From: Mermis nigrescens
Taxonomy: Eukaryota > Nematoda > Enoplea > Mermithida > Mermithidae
Assembly (NCBI GenBank): GCA_036768485.1
Contig: JAVLUZ010000835.1
Location: forward strand, 310,001 to 374,000
Length of the DNA: 64,000 bases
Direction: 5' to 3'
A program made the translations under genes and the position numbers. A model generated the notes under the pieces. That model was not told the DNA's origin, made no database searches, and saw only the letters and a list, made by a program, of their open reading frames with translations. The first letter of the stretch is position 1. Every line of letters starts with the position of its first letter. Shown in pieces: positions 57,101 to 64,000 of this stretch.

Positions 57101-60100
57101 ACCTATTCGACTCTATACTGTTAGACGTCGTTTGGCGCCTTTTTTAATGGCTCGAGCAATGAGCTTTTTCGAAAATAGACTAATTAGATGCACTTTTCAA
57201 AAGTTCTCATAGGGGCCTACCCACGACGGAGAATAGGAGACTGTAAGCAATTACGTCGATGATGCGACGCCTGATTGGTCAGAAGTTTTTGGCGACTTGC
57301 CAATGAATCCAGCTAAAGCACACACATCTTTATGTATGTATAGTCATTAAGACTAATGTAATGTACATTTTAAAAGTTCTCATAGGGGCCCACACACTCA
57401 CCTCTCAGTATACTAAATGTATGTTGCCAATTGTTTTAAGCCAAAAAAGCGCATCTAAAATTTTTTCAGATACATACGACGCCAGAATACAATGCTGCAC
57501 GTGTCTACAGTATACAGCAGGTTAAATCGTATACGCACCCATAGCCGATTTAGCCGCAGCACTGGCCACTCTGGGATCGACAACGGAGGCCAAAAAGGCG
57601 ACCGTTGACATAATTGGGTTGCCACTCTGCGAAAACGGAATCGGTTGATAGGCTAATGGACCTGGGAAAACGTAGAAAAATTGAGAATTGATACATCAAT
57701 ACAAACAAATATGAATCAGAACGAATAAAGTACAAAAATAAAATATGAGCAAATATTAAGCCCAATTGCACATTGGGTAATCACCATACGTGAACAAAGG
57801 TCGGTCTTCTCATTCATACCAGCATCCATACCTGGGCGTGGGGGGTTTGGGGTATGCACCCTCCAGGAACCAGAATACCACCAGAATTCAACTTTTGAAT
57901 TTTTTTGTTTTTTCTCGCAATTTTGTGGTGCCAATGGATAGTGCTCGATGACAAACGTTGAAAAATGGTGTTTTTTGCCATACCACCATTTTTAAGGCAT
58001 TTTTTTGACCTTTGCAAAATCTTGCACCCCCAGAATTTTGGTGCCGCCCACCTATGCCAGCATCCCAATTTTTTAGTTGGTTGTCATTTTACAAAGTGGT
58101 TGTTTGGTTAACTGATTGGTTGCTTAGTAGTTGACTGGGTACTCATTGGATGTTTGACTGGACAAGGTCAGGGTCGGCAGGGAAAGGGTTGAATCCCAAA
58201 AATCCAAAACAGTAAATTTAACGTTCACGACTTTTTTGCTATTTTAAGGACCAAAATGGTCAAAATGGCCTAAAAACGTTTTTCGTGGTAATATCGCTTT
58301 TAAAAGCATTTTTAGTCCATTTTAACTGCATTATATCACTTTTAACACTGAAAAAATGCAAAAATTTATCCATTTTGGGCGCTTTTTGAGTACAAAGTAC
58401 ATAAAAGTACTAATCTGGAGCGAAGCGCCGAAAAAATTTTGACGTTTTTTACTGCTTTTGACCTCGAAATGATGCGAAAAAATTCCATCAGCTCAAAATC
58501 GCCGGACGGTACCTGTCCGGCTGACTCTTCAGGGAGGTAATACCCCCCTCACCCCTATGTGCATGTGTGTTGACTGGCCACTGATAATTGATTGCTTGAT
58601 TATTTGTTGGTTGATTAGATGATTTTTTAAATAATTTTGAATCATTTTAATATATTTTCCAGAATTCGTGTTTCTTTTTCTAATTAATTAATCGATTAGT
58701 CGGCTTTGGAATCATTTTTGTGTAGACGTATTTTCATCATTTGTCTTCGATTTTTGCATTGTAAAATTTTCCACTGATACTGTGGAGTCTTCTCACTGAT
58801 ACTGATCCTGCACCAATTGATACGGAGTTGAATGAAGTTGTACGGTTTGTCCATGTACGCCTTACTATGTTATCTCCAAAATAAGTAAAAGAGGAGCATT
58901 GAAATTAGAACCTAAGATTTTCGAAAACACCGCGAATTAACAAAAAAATGAATATAGATTATATAAATTCGGTCAAAATTATATTGCTGTAAAACGATGT
59001 CAATTCAGTTAGAAATTCAAGTGAGTGGATATTTTGGCTGATATCCAATGAAGGAAGTTTTAATTTGAATTTAAAAAAAACAGAATGTGCTAAAATGAGC
59101 ACTAAGTACGCGCAAACATACATAAGTATGCACGTTTATTATGTAGATACATAATGCATCTTAAAACCATTTCACACATCAGAGATATGTACATATGTCA
59201 AACAAACATCTTAAAAACATCACACGCGTGCTTGTTCAGCTATTTATGACATAAATTCTAGTTGCTTTCACACTATTTAAAGGTGAAAACTCGCGGAATT
59301 TTTATTCCTTAATTAGAATAATGAAAAAATCTACAAATCGTGATGCGACGATACATGATTTCGGGAGGTATGTAGGTTGGGGAAAGGATTTCCCTTCAGA
59401 AAAATCCCTCCTCCTAATTTTCCACCTTCAGAATTCGAAATTTTCTGGAAGTTTCCAAAAATTTCCTAAAAATTCGTAGAAAAGGCGTTCTTCAAAGCGT
59501 TTTTAGCTGACTATTTGTTTAAAAATGTGACCTTTTCGGCGCTTCGCGCCATATACTCATGTTTTGACTATATTTTGTTCACTTTATTCGACCTTTTTCA
59601 ATTCCTTTCGAAAGTTTTTATATTTTATGCACTAGAAAGATAGAGCATAGTCAGAAACGCCGAAAAACGATGTTTCCAACGCGTACCCACCATATTTGGG
59701 CCCAAAAAAGGCACTTTTGTCATCCCCAGAATTCCCATGCTGTGCGTGTATGGATGCGACACGATGCTGACCATCAAATAGCTTCCTACACCAATCCCAA
59801 CTTTCACACGCAAGATTTTTACCTAATTAACCTATCTCACCTAACGCGCTACAACCAGTTCCATGTTCTAGATAAGGATCTTCGATAGGCAACTGCAAAA
59901 AACGCAAAATGCATTCATCGTGGCCCCTGGTGCCCACATGATCAGCGATTTTGTTCCAGTCATCTTTGTACATCTCAAGAGCCTCCAATAGCAACAAAGT
60001 TTCCTGATCGGTCCAATCTCTACCCAAATCCTTTCCCTGAAACAATTCCTCTACCTAATATACGCATGTGTAGCTATGTATGAAATAGTACAATTTATAC

Positions 60101-63048
60101 TTTTCAAGCAAATTTAATTTTTAAAAAAGGAAAAAACATTGGAAGCAAACATTTTTTTTACATAGATAGCCGGATTATAAGGGCGAGGAAAGGATAATCG
60201 TAAACCAAGTCAAAAACACATTGCAAATAAGTGAAAAAAAGCCGGGTTCACAAATTTTCGCCGATCGATAAATATGATTTTCCGTACACTCAAGACAAAT
60301 TTCAGCAAATAACATTCGCTGATTATCTATTATTTACATACATTACACGTTTTTGGACTTTCTTGAGATTATTTTGAAATTTTGCAAATAAATTAATAAT
60401 TAATTATGCATGAATGAATGTGAATTCTAACGGATTTGCTGCAGATGCGTATATAACATGTTCAGAACCAAAATAACGGATTTCAAACTATTTCAACAGT
60501 AAAAGACTAAATTATGACTTTCAACTCTACGTTAAGTGATGAATCGCAACGCAACTGAAAAGTTCGTAATAGCCTTTCAGAAAAGCCATATAAACTCATA
60601 TGTAATTATAATGCCTTAGGATATCAATAGAATGTTCTTTTATTGGTTTGCGAATAAAATTTTACCCAGGATACCATGAAAACAAAGCTGGCCCAATAAG
60701 CACATATATATATTAGATATAACTATGTCTATTTATTGTAATTTCGAAGTCGGTTAGCAGACCTATCGATCGTCTTTATGGAACCCAAAATTTTTTTAAC
60801 ATGTTGCATTTTCAAACGTTTTTTACTTTAATTTTCACTTAGAATTAGCTTTTATGACTGCTTCTCAAATTTTGAGAAAATAAAATGTTTATACCACCAC
60901 AAAAAGTCATTATTTCTCACTTTCTAGCAAATACTAAAAATGAGTTCAGAGTTCCTGACAGTTTATATGCACAATTAACGAAGTCAGGCATCTCCACACC
61001 GCGAATTACCTTACTCTAATAGTACACTTATTAGAAAAGTTGTTTAAATGATTTTTATTCCAAGATAATAAAACAAATAAATATGTACATATGGACAGGG
61101 CAGGGTGGCCCATAGAAAGGCTACGTGGACATAAAACTTTAGGCCCAGCTGCACTATATAGAAAAACATGTCTTTGTTTAAACCACGCTGAAAATTTTGG
61201 TCAGCTGCCAGCGGTTCGTGTACTACGGCTATTTGTTTACACCTTACTTTATTATTGCTTTAACCCTAGAGTTTCTGCATTGTATCACATTACTGCGTAT
61301 GCAGGTATCCTTTTTTGACATTTTTGACAATATATGTATTCTGTCACAAAAATTAAGTAGCACATCTTTTAAACCCCAGAGCAGACACGCTTCCTATTGA
61401 GTGCTAAAATTTCAGGATATCGTGAAAATAGGATGTAAATTGACGACAGGACCAATGACGCTATTGGCGTAAAAACAATATTAGTTTTATTTATTGTTTT
61501 AAATTGTTTTAAAATTGTTTTAAAATTTCAATATTGTTTTAATTTTTGTAAATTTTTTTCAATTTCAATATTTTAATATTGTTTTACTAATATTGTTTAA
61601 AAACAATTAGAACAATATTAGCGCCCGAAGCGTTGATATCTGGCCAAAATTCTTTACACAATTCGAAGGAAGACACTTTTATTTATCTAAAGTTGCCAGT
61701 TCTAACGTTTCATGATCACATCAGCCGAAGTTATGACCTTTCGAATCGGAATGCAGCATTTTTTACGGGCCAGCCTGTATAAATAACTTGATACGTATAT
61801 ACATTGACAATAAATACAAGACACACAAATAGAGACTACTTTTGGACACTGAATAGAAAAGTCGACGGGAATGAATAAATTAAACATAAGTTAAGATGAT
61901 AAAGTAATGTATAAATTACACTTAAATGAAAAAAATTGAAAATAAAAAATAAAATAAGACATACAAATGAAATTACTTTCATAGATTTCAATTTTTTGGC
62001 GTATATGTCGGTCCTAGAAACGATATCGGGCAAATTCGCCCTGCCTTCCTTCTGCTCTCCAGTGTCGCTCGACTCTTTGCCTTGTTCATCCTTCACTTTA
62101 TCCTTCTTCTCTTCGTCTTTGTTCGGCTCGCTCTTCTTTTCTTCGCTTGACGAAGCAGGCTTTTGAAAAAATTTGGCGTTAAACGTCCGTCTAATATGCA
62201 TTAGACAAGCATTATTTTTGTCATTTACTATTTTATTGATTCATTAGTACAGTACACAGTATAAATTATTATTTTTACTATTTATTATTTGTTATTCGTA
62301 ATACCTTTCAAATTTTGCCGAAATTATAAAAAGATAAAATTATCAATAACACAAAGCGTAAATTATAGAAAATTCATCAAAAAATATAATCATTTATATT
62401 AATTGGGAACGTGTTCTGAATTTTGTTCTTAGAATTCATGCAGAGAAATTCGTCTTATTCTGCAGTTTATAATAAAACTAAAACTAAAATCAGACTTAAA
62501 AATAATTAGAATGAAATTCAAAAGCTGATTTAAAAACTAATTATATTTTCGATAACAGGGACTACAGTATGTTTAAAAATTCAAAGTACGTACCTAATCA
62601 TAAAAAAGACGCATATCAACGAGATACATACATAATACACACATAGCCGGATTATGAACCTTTTAAACGGTATCGATATACGTATATAATATTTTGTTCA
62701 ATTTATTAAAATTTTTACTATCATTTCAATTTTTTGAGTTTTTACGTTCTAGAAAGATGGAGCATCGTCAAAATGTAAAGACGCGTATCCACCGTTTTTA
62801 AGCCCAAAAAAGGCACCTTAGAAAATTTTTTGATTTCACTCCCGCCGGAATTCCCATGCTGTGGATTTCTGGTAAAATGCTAAAGATTTTTGTCACCTGC
62901 TTCGGGGGTACCATCGGCTGTAGACCAGCTGGCGTGTCAGCTAAAATCATGAAATGAGCCGTCGACGGAGGACCAATAGCCGTAGGCCGATTCTCGGCGT
63001 CTATCTGATAATTTATCAAACCCCACTGCTCTAAGAAACCATGCACGC
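38797..63048 (-). CDS. mor: SMARCC / moira, SWI/SNF (BAF/BAP) complex core subunit, 3' twelve coding exons
   Basis: SMARCC proteins are nuclear scaffold subunits of SWI/SNF chromatin remodellers; they dimerise and hold the ATPase, SNF5 and SMARCD subunits. Visible domains in order are the end of SWIRM ([19 protein letters not shown]), SANT ([20 protein letters not shown]), the SMARCC-specific stretch ([37 protein letters not shown]), an acidic and Ala-rich linker, a coiled coil ([20 protein letters not shown]) and a long Gln/Pro tail ending [11 protein letters not shown] inferred exons 63048/63030-62897, 62159-61977, 60036-59841, 57661-57539, 56006-55860, 49735-49578, 49220-49068, 45385-45136, 44467-44264, 43528-43065, 40805-40554 and 39141-38797. 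All junction phases agree, about 875 codons. The N-terminal part lies past 64,000. Introns are loaded with MITEs and one LINE. Confidence 0.93.
39461..39726 (+). mobile_element. hAT-like MITE, family A copy 13
   Basis: It runs CATAGGTGGGCAGCACC to CACGCCCAAGTGTG. Flanks CATGCAAG and CACGCAAG match at 7 of 8. It lies in the last SMARCC intron. Confidence 0.85.
39763..40440 (-). mobile_element. hAT-like MITE, family B copy 2, host of a nested A
   Basis: It runs CATACATGCACAGGGGAG to TTGTACACCTATG. Flanks ATGCCTGC and ATGCCTGT match at 7 of 8. It is interrupted at its GGTATTAC word by A copy 14. The interior has the CCAGCGCTTCGCGCCAGATT hairpin near 40,170. Confidence 0.85.
39794..40054 (+). 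mobile_element. hAT-like MITE, family A copy 14, nested in B copy 2
   Basis: It runs CATAGGTGGGCAGCACC to CACACCCATGTGTG, with perfect flanking GGTATTAC (39,786-39,793 and 40,055-40,062). Confidence 0.9.
40554..40805 (-). CDS. mor: SMARCC exon, polyglutamine segment
   Basis: 84 codons, phase 0 at both ends, donor GTAAAT. The product is dominated by QQQ and QPP runs with [13 protein letters not shown]. The acceptor AG lies only about 8 bp from the end of a family F MITE (40,816), so the upstream intron sequence is transposon-derived. Confidence 0.85.
40816..41303 (+). mobile_element. hAT-like MITE, family F copy 6, host of a nested A
   Basis: It starts CATGTAACAGCTCAAAATTT and ends CCAGTCTGTTAAGTGTAAG. 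It is interrupted by A copy 15. The outer target duplication is not clear, so the right limit is approximate. Confidence 0.65.
41005..41274 (+). mobile_element. hAT-like MITE, family A copy 15, nested in F copy 6
   Basis: It runs CATAGGTGGGCGGCTCC to CACGCCCAGGTATG, with perfect flanking GTGGGGGC (40,997-41,004 and 41,275-41,282). Confidence 0.9.
41642..41765 (+). repeat. repeat G, single copy
   Basis: It reads CACATTTTTCTTTTTCTTAA through AATTTAATGGTAGGTTTAAA to CGCTTAGCAAGCTCATTTTT. It is nearly identical to one arm of the palindrome at 8.4-8.7 kb. Confidence 0.8.
42173..42448 (+). mobile_element. hAT-like MITE, family A copy 16
   Basis: It runs CATAGGTGGGCAGCACC to CACGCCCACGTGTG, with perfect flanking GTTGTCAC (42,165-42,172 and 42,449-42,456). 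The sequence just right of it (42,480-42,850) is B-like but eroded. Confidence 0.9.
43065..43528 (-). CDS. mor: SMARCC exon, Gln/Pro/Ala-rich segment
   Basis: 464 nt starting in phase 1, acceptor TTATTGCAG, donor GTTAGC. It encodes [20 protein letters not shown] and repeated VHQQSQ / IHQQSQ units. The frame stays open for some 57 codons past the donor, so an intron-retaining isoform would end at 42,894. Confidence 0.85.
44264..44467 (-). CDS. mor: SMARCC exon, Ala/Pro-rich segment
   Basis: 204 nt with phase 1 at both ends. The acceptor CGGTACAG and donor GTTAGT fit the neighbours. It encodes [17 protein letters not shown] and ends VAQQQQMPL. No long open frame extends beyond the splice sites. 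Confidence 0.8.
45136..45385 (-). CDS. mor: SMARCC exon, end of coiled coil
   Basis: 250 nt, acceptor CATTCGCAG, donor [26 protein letters not shown] continues the coiled coil of the preceding exon, followed by a [11 protein letters not shown] segment. It matches the REREALEYQRQQL region of SMARCC proteins. Confidence 0.9.
45478..45620. repeat. GCGCGTTAGCGCG repeat, copy 2, plus A-like end
   Basis: CATAGGTAGCGCGTTAGCGC repeats the block at 90-150. It is followed at 45,537 by an A-like terminus (CCACACAGGGCGTGAGGGAG) and GGGGGTATGCAAC, which ends without a recognisable right half. Confidence 0.5.
46100..48730 (+). mobile_element. non-LTR retrotransposon (CR1/Jockey-like LINE), 5'-truncated, frameshifted
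   Basis: The first frame (46,113-47,858) has the end of an AP-endonuclease ([12 protein letters not shown] near residue 60, STSDHNS near 126) and a reverse transcriptase: [18 protein letters not shown] near 410, [10 protein letters not shown] near 481, [11 protein letters not shown], and FADD near 567. A frameshift at about 47,840 moves translation to the next frame ([38 protein letters not shown]). A second shift near 48,415 leads to [15 protein letters not shown] and a stop at 48,605. The 3' end is five TTTC units (48,711-48,730) after AATAAAA. It lies antisense in a SMARCC intron. The start is approximate and no target duplication was found. Confidence 0.9.
46113..48607 (+). pseudogene. 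LINE endonuclease/reverse transcriptase ORF, broken
   Basis: The coding part of the element above. All catalytic landmarks of the RT palm survive (SKAFDKV aspartate, FADD), but at least two frameshifts separate RT from the C-terminal thumb and tail domains, so no full protein can be made. The N-terminal half of the endonuclease is missing. Confidence 0.85.
48731..49060. other. AT-rich SMARCC intron sequence
   Basis: Intron between the LINE tail and the exon at 49,068. A TTATTATTTATTAATAATAA-type inverted repeat near 48,788 is the only structure seen. Confidence 0.4.
49068..49220 (-). CDS. mor: SMARCC exon, leucine-zipper/coiled-coil region
   Basis: 153 nt, phase 0. It encodes [20 protein letters not shown] then [20 protein letters not shown], the most conserved C-terminal block of SMARCC proteins. 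The donor is GTGAGT. The only usable acceptor places five extra residues (PYLFF) before the conserved KHLA. A good pyrimidine tract is lacking (AACTAGAG). Confidence 0.9.
49360..49566 (+). mobile_element. hAT-like MITE, family F copy 7
   Basis: It starts near GATACGTAACAGCTCAAAG. The interior is AATGACCTTAAATTTTTGGC and TTCCGGACTTTGGGGG, and the right end GTGGATCCCACTGATTAC. It comes within about 11 bp of the SMARCC splice donor at 49,577. The target duplication is unclear. Confidence 0.65.
49578..49735 (-). CDS. mor: SMARCC exon, acidic linker and Ala-rich helix
   Basis: It encodes [20 protein letters not shown] then [18 protein letters not shown], matching the acidic and [15 protein letters not shown] region before the coiled coil. 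The donor is GTGAGA. An acceptor at 49,736 keeps phase with the exon at 55,860. An acceptor at 49,746 would need an extra exon between them. Confidence 0.85.
49793..50180 (-). mobile_element. hAT-like MITE, family B copy 3
   Basis: It starts CATAAATGCACATAGGGAGG and ends CCTGACCAAGTGCATCTA. Flanks CATAAAAA and CATATAAT match at 6 of 8. The interior shows GATCAGCCAAACAAGTATAT and the AAAAGCGACCAAAACTG stretch. Confidence 0.75.
50190..50770. repeat. eroded family E-like sequence
   Basis: The right end AAAAAACACTG (near 50,770), the AGTACACTCAAATTCC segment and a CAGACTTTCAAGGGCCGTC segment follow the family E plan, but the left end is lost. Contains no gene. Confidence 0.4.
52149..52835 (-). 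mobile_element. hAT-like MITE, family B copy 4, host of a nested A
   Basis: It runs CAAACATGCACATATGGGG to GACCTTGTGTATCTAAG. Flanks GTCTAGCT and ATCAAGCT match at 6 of 8. It is split by A copy 17. Confidence 0.75.
52193..52444 (-). mobile_element. hAT-like MITE, family A copy 17, nested in B copy 4
   Basis: In reverse orientation it runs CTTACCTGGGCGTGG to GCTGCCCACGTGTG. Flanks GTTATTAC and GTTTTTGC match at 6 of 8. This is the same B position (GGTATTAC) that A copy 14 entered. Confidence 0.85.
53004..53438 (+). mobile_element. hAT-like MITE, family B copy 5
   Basis: It runs CATAGAAGCACAAGGTCAGG to CTATGTCCATTTATG, with perfect flanking ACCCGGAC (52,996-53,003 and 53,439-53,446). It is intact at both ends, so it serves as the reference copy of family B. 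Confidence 0.9.
53560..54410. other. SMARCC intron, no exon found
   Basis: AT-rich. A short antisense frame at 54,161-54,358 has no SMARCC-like content. I looked here for a missing acidic exon and did not find one. Confidence 0.4.
54420..54864 (+). mobile_element. hAT-like MITE, family E copy 4
   Basis: It runs CAGTGTTTGTTTTTGTAC to AATACAAAAAACATTG. Flanks GTTTTTAC and GTTTTCAC match at 7 of 8. Two GC hairpins lie at 54,634 and 54,722. Confidence 0.9.
55320..55700. repeat. family I repeat
   Basis: It shares CTAGAAAGATAGAGCATTGT, AAAAACGATGTTTTTGAAGC and TTCGGCGCTTCGCGCCACG with other family I copies, reading in the orientation opposite to 34,690. Its ends were not resolved. Confidence 0.55.
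55860..56006 (-). CDS. mor: SMARCC exon
   Basis: 147 nt, acceptor TTGTTTTCAG, donor GTATGC. It encodes [20 protein letters not shown] and [18 protein letters not shown], matching the conserved VPTALVEAH...DPAFGLESSGIAG block of SMARCC. It starts in phase 1, completing the codon opened at 57,539. Confidence 0.92.
56150..56480. repeat. family I repeat
   Basis: GGGCCCAAAAATGGTTGATTA, TTTTTCGGCATTTCTGACGA and TTAGATAAAAGCGCTTAAAA follow the family I order seen at 34,690. It is followed at once by F-like sequence. Confidence 0.5.
56486..56705 (+). mobile_element. hAT-like MITE, family F copy 8
   Basis: It starts CATACGTGTAACGGCTG. The interior is AAATGACCTCCGAGTTTCAG, and the right part GGATCCCCTATCCCCCTGC. 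No clear target duplication was found, so the right limit is approximate. Confidence 0.6.
57539..57661 (-). CDS. mor: SMARCC exon
   Basis: 123 nt, acceptor CGTTTTCCCAG, donor GTGCGT. It encodes [18 protein letters not shown] and [19 protein letters not shown], among the most conserved SMARCC sequences. Phase 1 at both ends, in agreement with both neighbours. Confidence 0.95.
57837..58056 (-). mobile_element. hAT-like MITE, family A copy 18
   Basis: In reverse orientation it runs CATACCTGGGCGTGGGGGG to GTGCCGCCCACCTATG, with perfect flanking CCAGCATC (57,829-57,836 and 58,057-58,064). Confidence 0.9.
58162..58569 (+). mobile_element. hAT-like MITE, family B copy 6
   Basis: It runs ACAAGGTCAGGGTCGGCAGG to CCTATGTGCATGTGTG, with perfect flanking TTGACTGG (58,154-58,161 and 58,570-58,577). 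The left terminal repeat lacks the first nine bases seen in copy 5, yet the duplication is exact. Confidence 0.85.
59370..59760. repeat. family I repeat
   Basis: GGCGCTTCGCGCCATATACT, CACTAGAAAGATAGAGCAT, CGCCGAAAAACGATG and GGGCCCAAAAAAGGCACTTT occur in family order. It ends near CCCATGCTGTGCGTG. Confidence 0.55.
59841..60036 (-). CDS. mor: SMARCC SANT-domain exon
   Basis: 196 nt, acceptor AATTGTTTCAG, donor GTGAGA. It encodes [20 protein letters not shown] then [20 protein letters not shown], the SANT domain typical of SMARCC (histone-tail interaction). It ends in phase 1 and joins the exon at 57,661 in frame. Confidence 0.96.
60050..61970. other. SMARCC intron, AT-rich, no gene
   Basis: The only structure is an irregular run of ATTGTTTTA-type repeats at 61,485-61,620. 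A plus-strand frame at 61,091-61,318 has no recognisable features. Confidence 0.4.
61977..62159 (-). CDS. mor: SMARCC exon, acidic linker between SWIRM and SANT
   Basis: 183 nt, phase 0, acceptor TTTTTTCAAAAG, donor GTAATT. A Lys/Glu-rich stretch ([19 protein letters not shown]) leads to [17 protein letters not shown], the LRTDIYSKK motif that precedes SANT in SMARCC proteins. Confidence 0.93.
62650..62870. repeat. family I fragment next to a SMARCC donor
   Basis: TTCTAGAAAGATGGAGCATC, AGCCCAAAAAAGGCACC and GAATTCCCATGCTGTG mark the end of a family I copy, about 25-30 bp from the donor of the SWIRM exon. Confidence 0.5.
62897..63048 (-). CDS. mor: SMARCC exon, end of SWIRM domain
   Basis: It encodes [19 protein letters not shown] and [20 protein letters not shown]; donor GTGACA. 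SWIRM is the helical protein- and DNA-binding domain of SMARCC. The 5' edge is ambiguous. A canonical AG at 63,031-63,032 would remove the conserved RVHGFL. An AC boundary at 63,049, preceded by GATGTAAC, would keep it. An in-frame TAA lies just upstream. Confidence 0.88.
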
Positions 63049-63256
63049 GTAAAAATACATATAGTTACATCAATTCAGCTTCATACTGGATCGTGGTGAG
63101 TTTGAATCTATTTAAAATACATAATTTATTATAATAGAAATTTAAATAACGTAACATAAGCTTCGATAATAAGAAGCAAGCTGTAAATAAGAAAAACGCG
63201 AAAAAGACGAAAAATAGTATAACGTGCCTGGACGCTTTAATGCATATACATATACA

Positions 63257-63843
63257 CAGGCCCGTGTCCAAGATTGTATTTCGGGAGAAGGGCGAAAATT
63301 TTAAGGTCCGATATATCGAGAACCATTAGATGGGCAGAAATAAAGGAATTAAGGAATTTTTGATCGTATCACGACGAGCACTACGCAGTGGTGAAGAAAA
63401 ATTTTATTTTAAAACGAATAATCAAAAAATATATATTACACAAATCTATCGCTTAAATAATCTGTAAAAATGATTTCTCATCATTCAATCGACGAATAAT
63501 TTCCTAGCTTCTGTCTTTGTATTTAATCTTTGTGATTTACAAAGAAAAAGAATACAGAAAATGAATAACTCGGCACAAAGAGCCAAAAAAAATTGGCATG
63601 TTCTATATGTAATATCTAACTCAAATTTGAGCGGTTTCGGACGGGCTAGAAGACAAAAACTATAAATAAACAATAAACTTTGAAGTTACTAACTCAAAAG
63701 TGAGCAGAAAACCTGTTTTGATGGTCTTTTAGACCTACTTCGTGAACTTTTGATTTTTCCCTTCGGGGGACCCTTGCGTATTACAGAAAATTATTTTTCG
63801 TTTCCGGGAGGGGAAGCGCTTCCCGCCCCCTGAATACAGCCAG
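63257..63843. mobile_element. hAT-like MITE, family C copy 5
   Basis: It starts CAGGCCCGTGTCCAAG and ends CCCTGAATACAGCCAG. Flanks CATATACA and TATATACA match at 7 of 8 (63,249-63,256 and 63,844-63,851). The interior has TCTAACTCAAATTTGAGCGG, shared with C copy 2. Confidence 0.85.
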
Positions 63844-64000
63844 TATATACATATATGTATGCAATAACAGGTACAACATATTAGTACGATATGTATGCGC
63901 GCACTTCGAAAAATTTTCAAATTCGCAAACACCGCGAGTAGGACATATGTATGCACACCTCGACTTTCTCTTTACTTTACCCATCGCAAGCCAACTCTTC

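Noticed and set aside
61091..61400. Overlapping plus-strand frames in the SMARCC intron
   Set aside because: No domain features. They lie in the intron antisense to SMARCC and are of a length expected by chance.
1..64000. CRISPR arrays, bacterial operons, rRNA genes, classical LTR retrotransposons
   Set aside because: No regularly spaced direct repeats with unique spacers, no ribosome-binding-site-led gene runs, no rRNA-like blocks, and no paired LTRs with polyprotein motifs were seen.

Overview
This is a window of an AT-rich animal nuclear genome, most likely an arthropod and probably an insect. The genes are split by long introns, the repeats are dense, and there are no operons. I cannot name the species.

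Genes. The one confident gene is an orthologue of the SWI/SNF (BAF/BAP) core subunit SMARCC, Drosophila moira. It lies on the minus strand from about 63.05 kb to its stop codon at 38,797. Twelve coding exons are visible, from the end of the SWIRM domain through SANT, a coiled coil and a Gln/Pro-rich tail. Its 5' exons lie beyond 64,000. A second recognisable gene is a partial PP1-like Ser/Thr phosphatase on the minus strand at 5.2-6.75 kb, with a 41-nt microexon; only its N-terminal half is seen. Plus-strand coding blocks at 22.8-23.06, 26.4-26.6, 30.8-32.1, 36.5-36.9 and 38.5-38.8 kb belong to one or more proteins I do not recognise. The last ends 10 nt from the SMARCC stop, tail to tail. One block (30.8-32.1 kb) is a formerly continuous reading frame cut by two short transposons.

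Mobile DNA. Most of the rest is short non-autonomous DNA transposons. I delimited six families, called A to F here. Many copies have 8-bp target-site duplications (TSDs) readable in the sequence, which points to the hAT superfamily. They insert into one another up to three levels deep and reuse the same internal target sites. Several otherwise different families carry the same GC-rich hairpin word, GGCGCTTCGCGCC. Other repeats are a 5'-truncated, frameshifted non-LTR retrotransposon with a TTTC tail (46.1-48.7 kb), a large fold-back element (14.7-17.1 kb), a 246-bp palindrome (8.4-8.7 kb), a pogo-like transposase relic (13.6 kb) and a long (TA)n tract (24.04-24.13 kb).

Layout. 0-12.1 kb: two long diverged inverted repeats with GTGTAAA-box arrays enclose the PP1-like gene and an unidentified coding relic. 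12-22 kb: repeats only. 22-38.8 kb: unrecognised plus-strand coding blocks in a field of nested elements. 38.8-63.05 kb: SMARCC, its introns filled with elements that in two places come within about 10 bp of splice sites. Exon limits are inferred from homology recalled from memory plus GT/AG and phase consistency; nothing was computed or searched.
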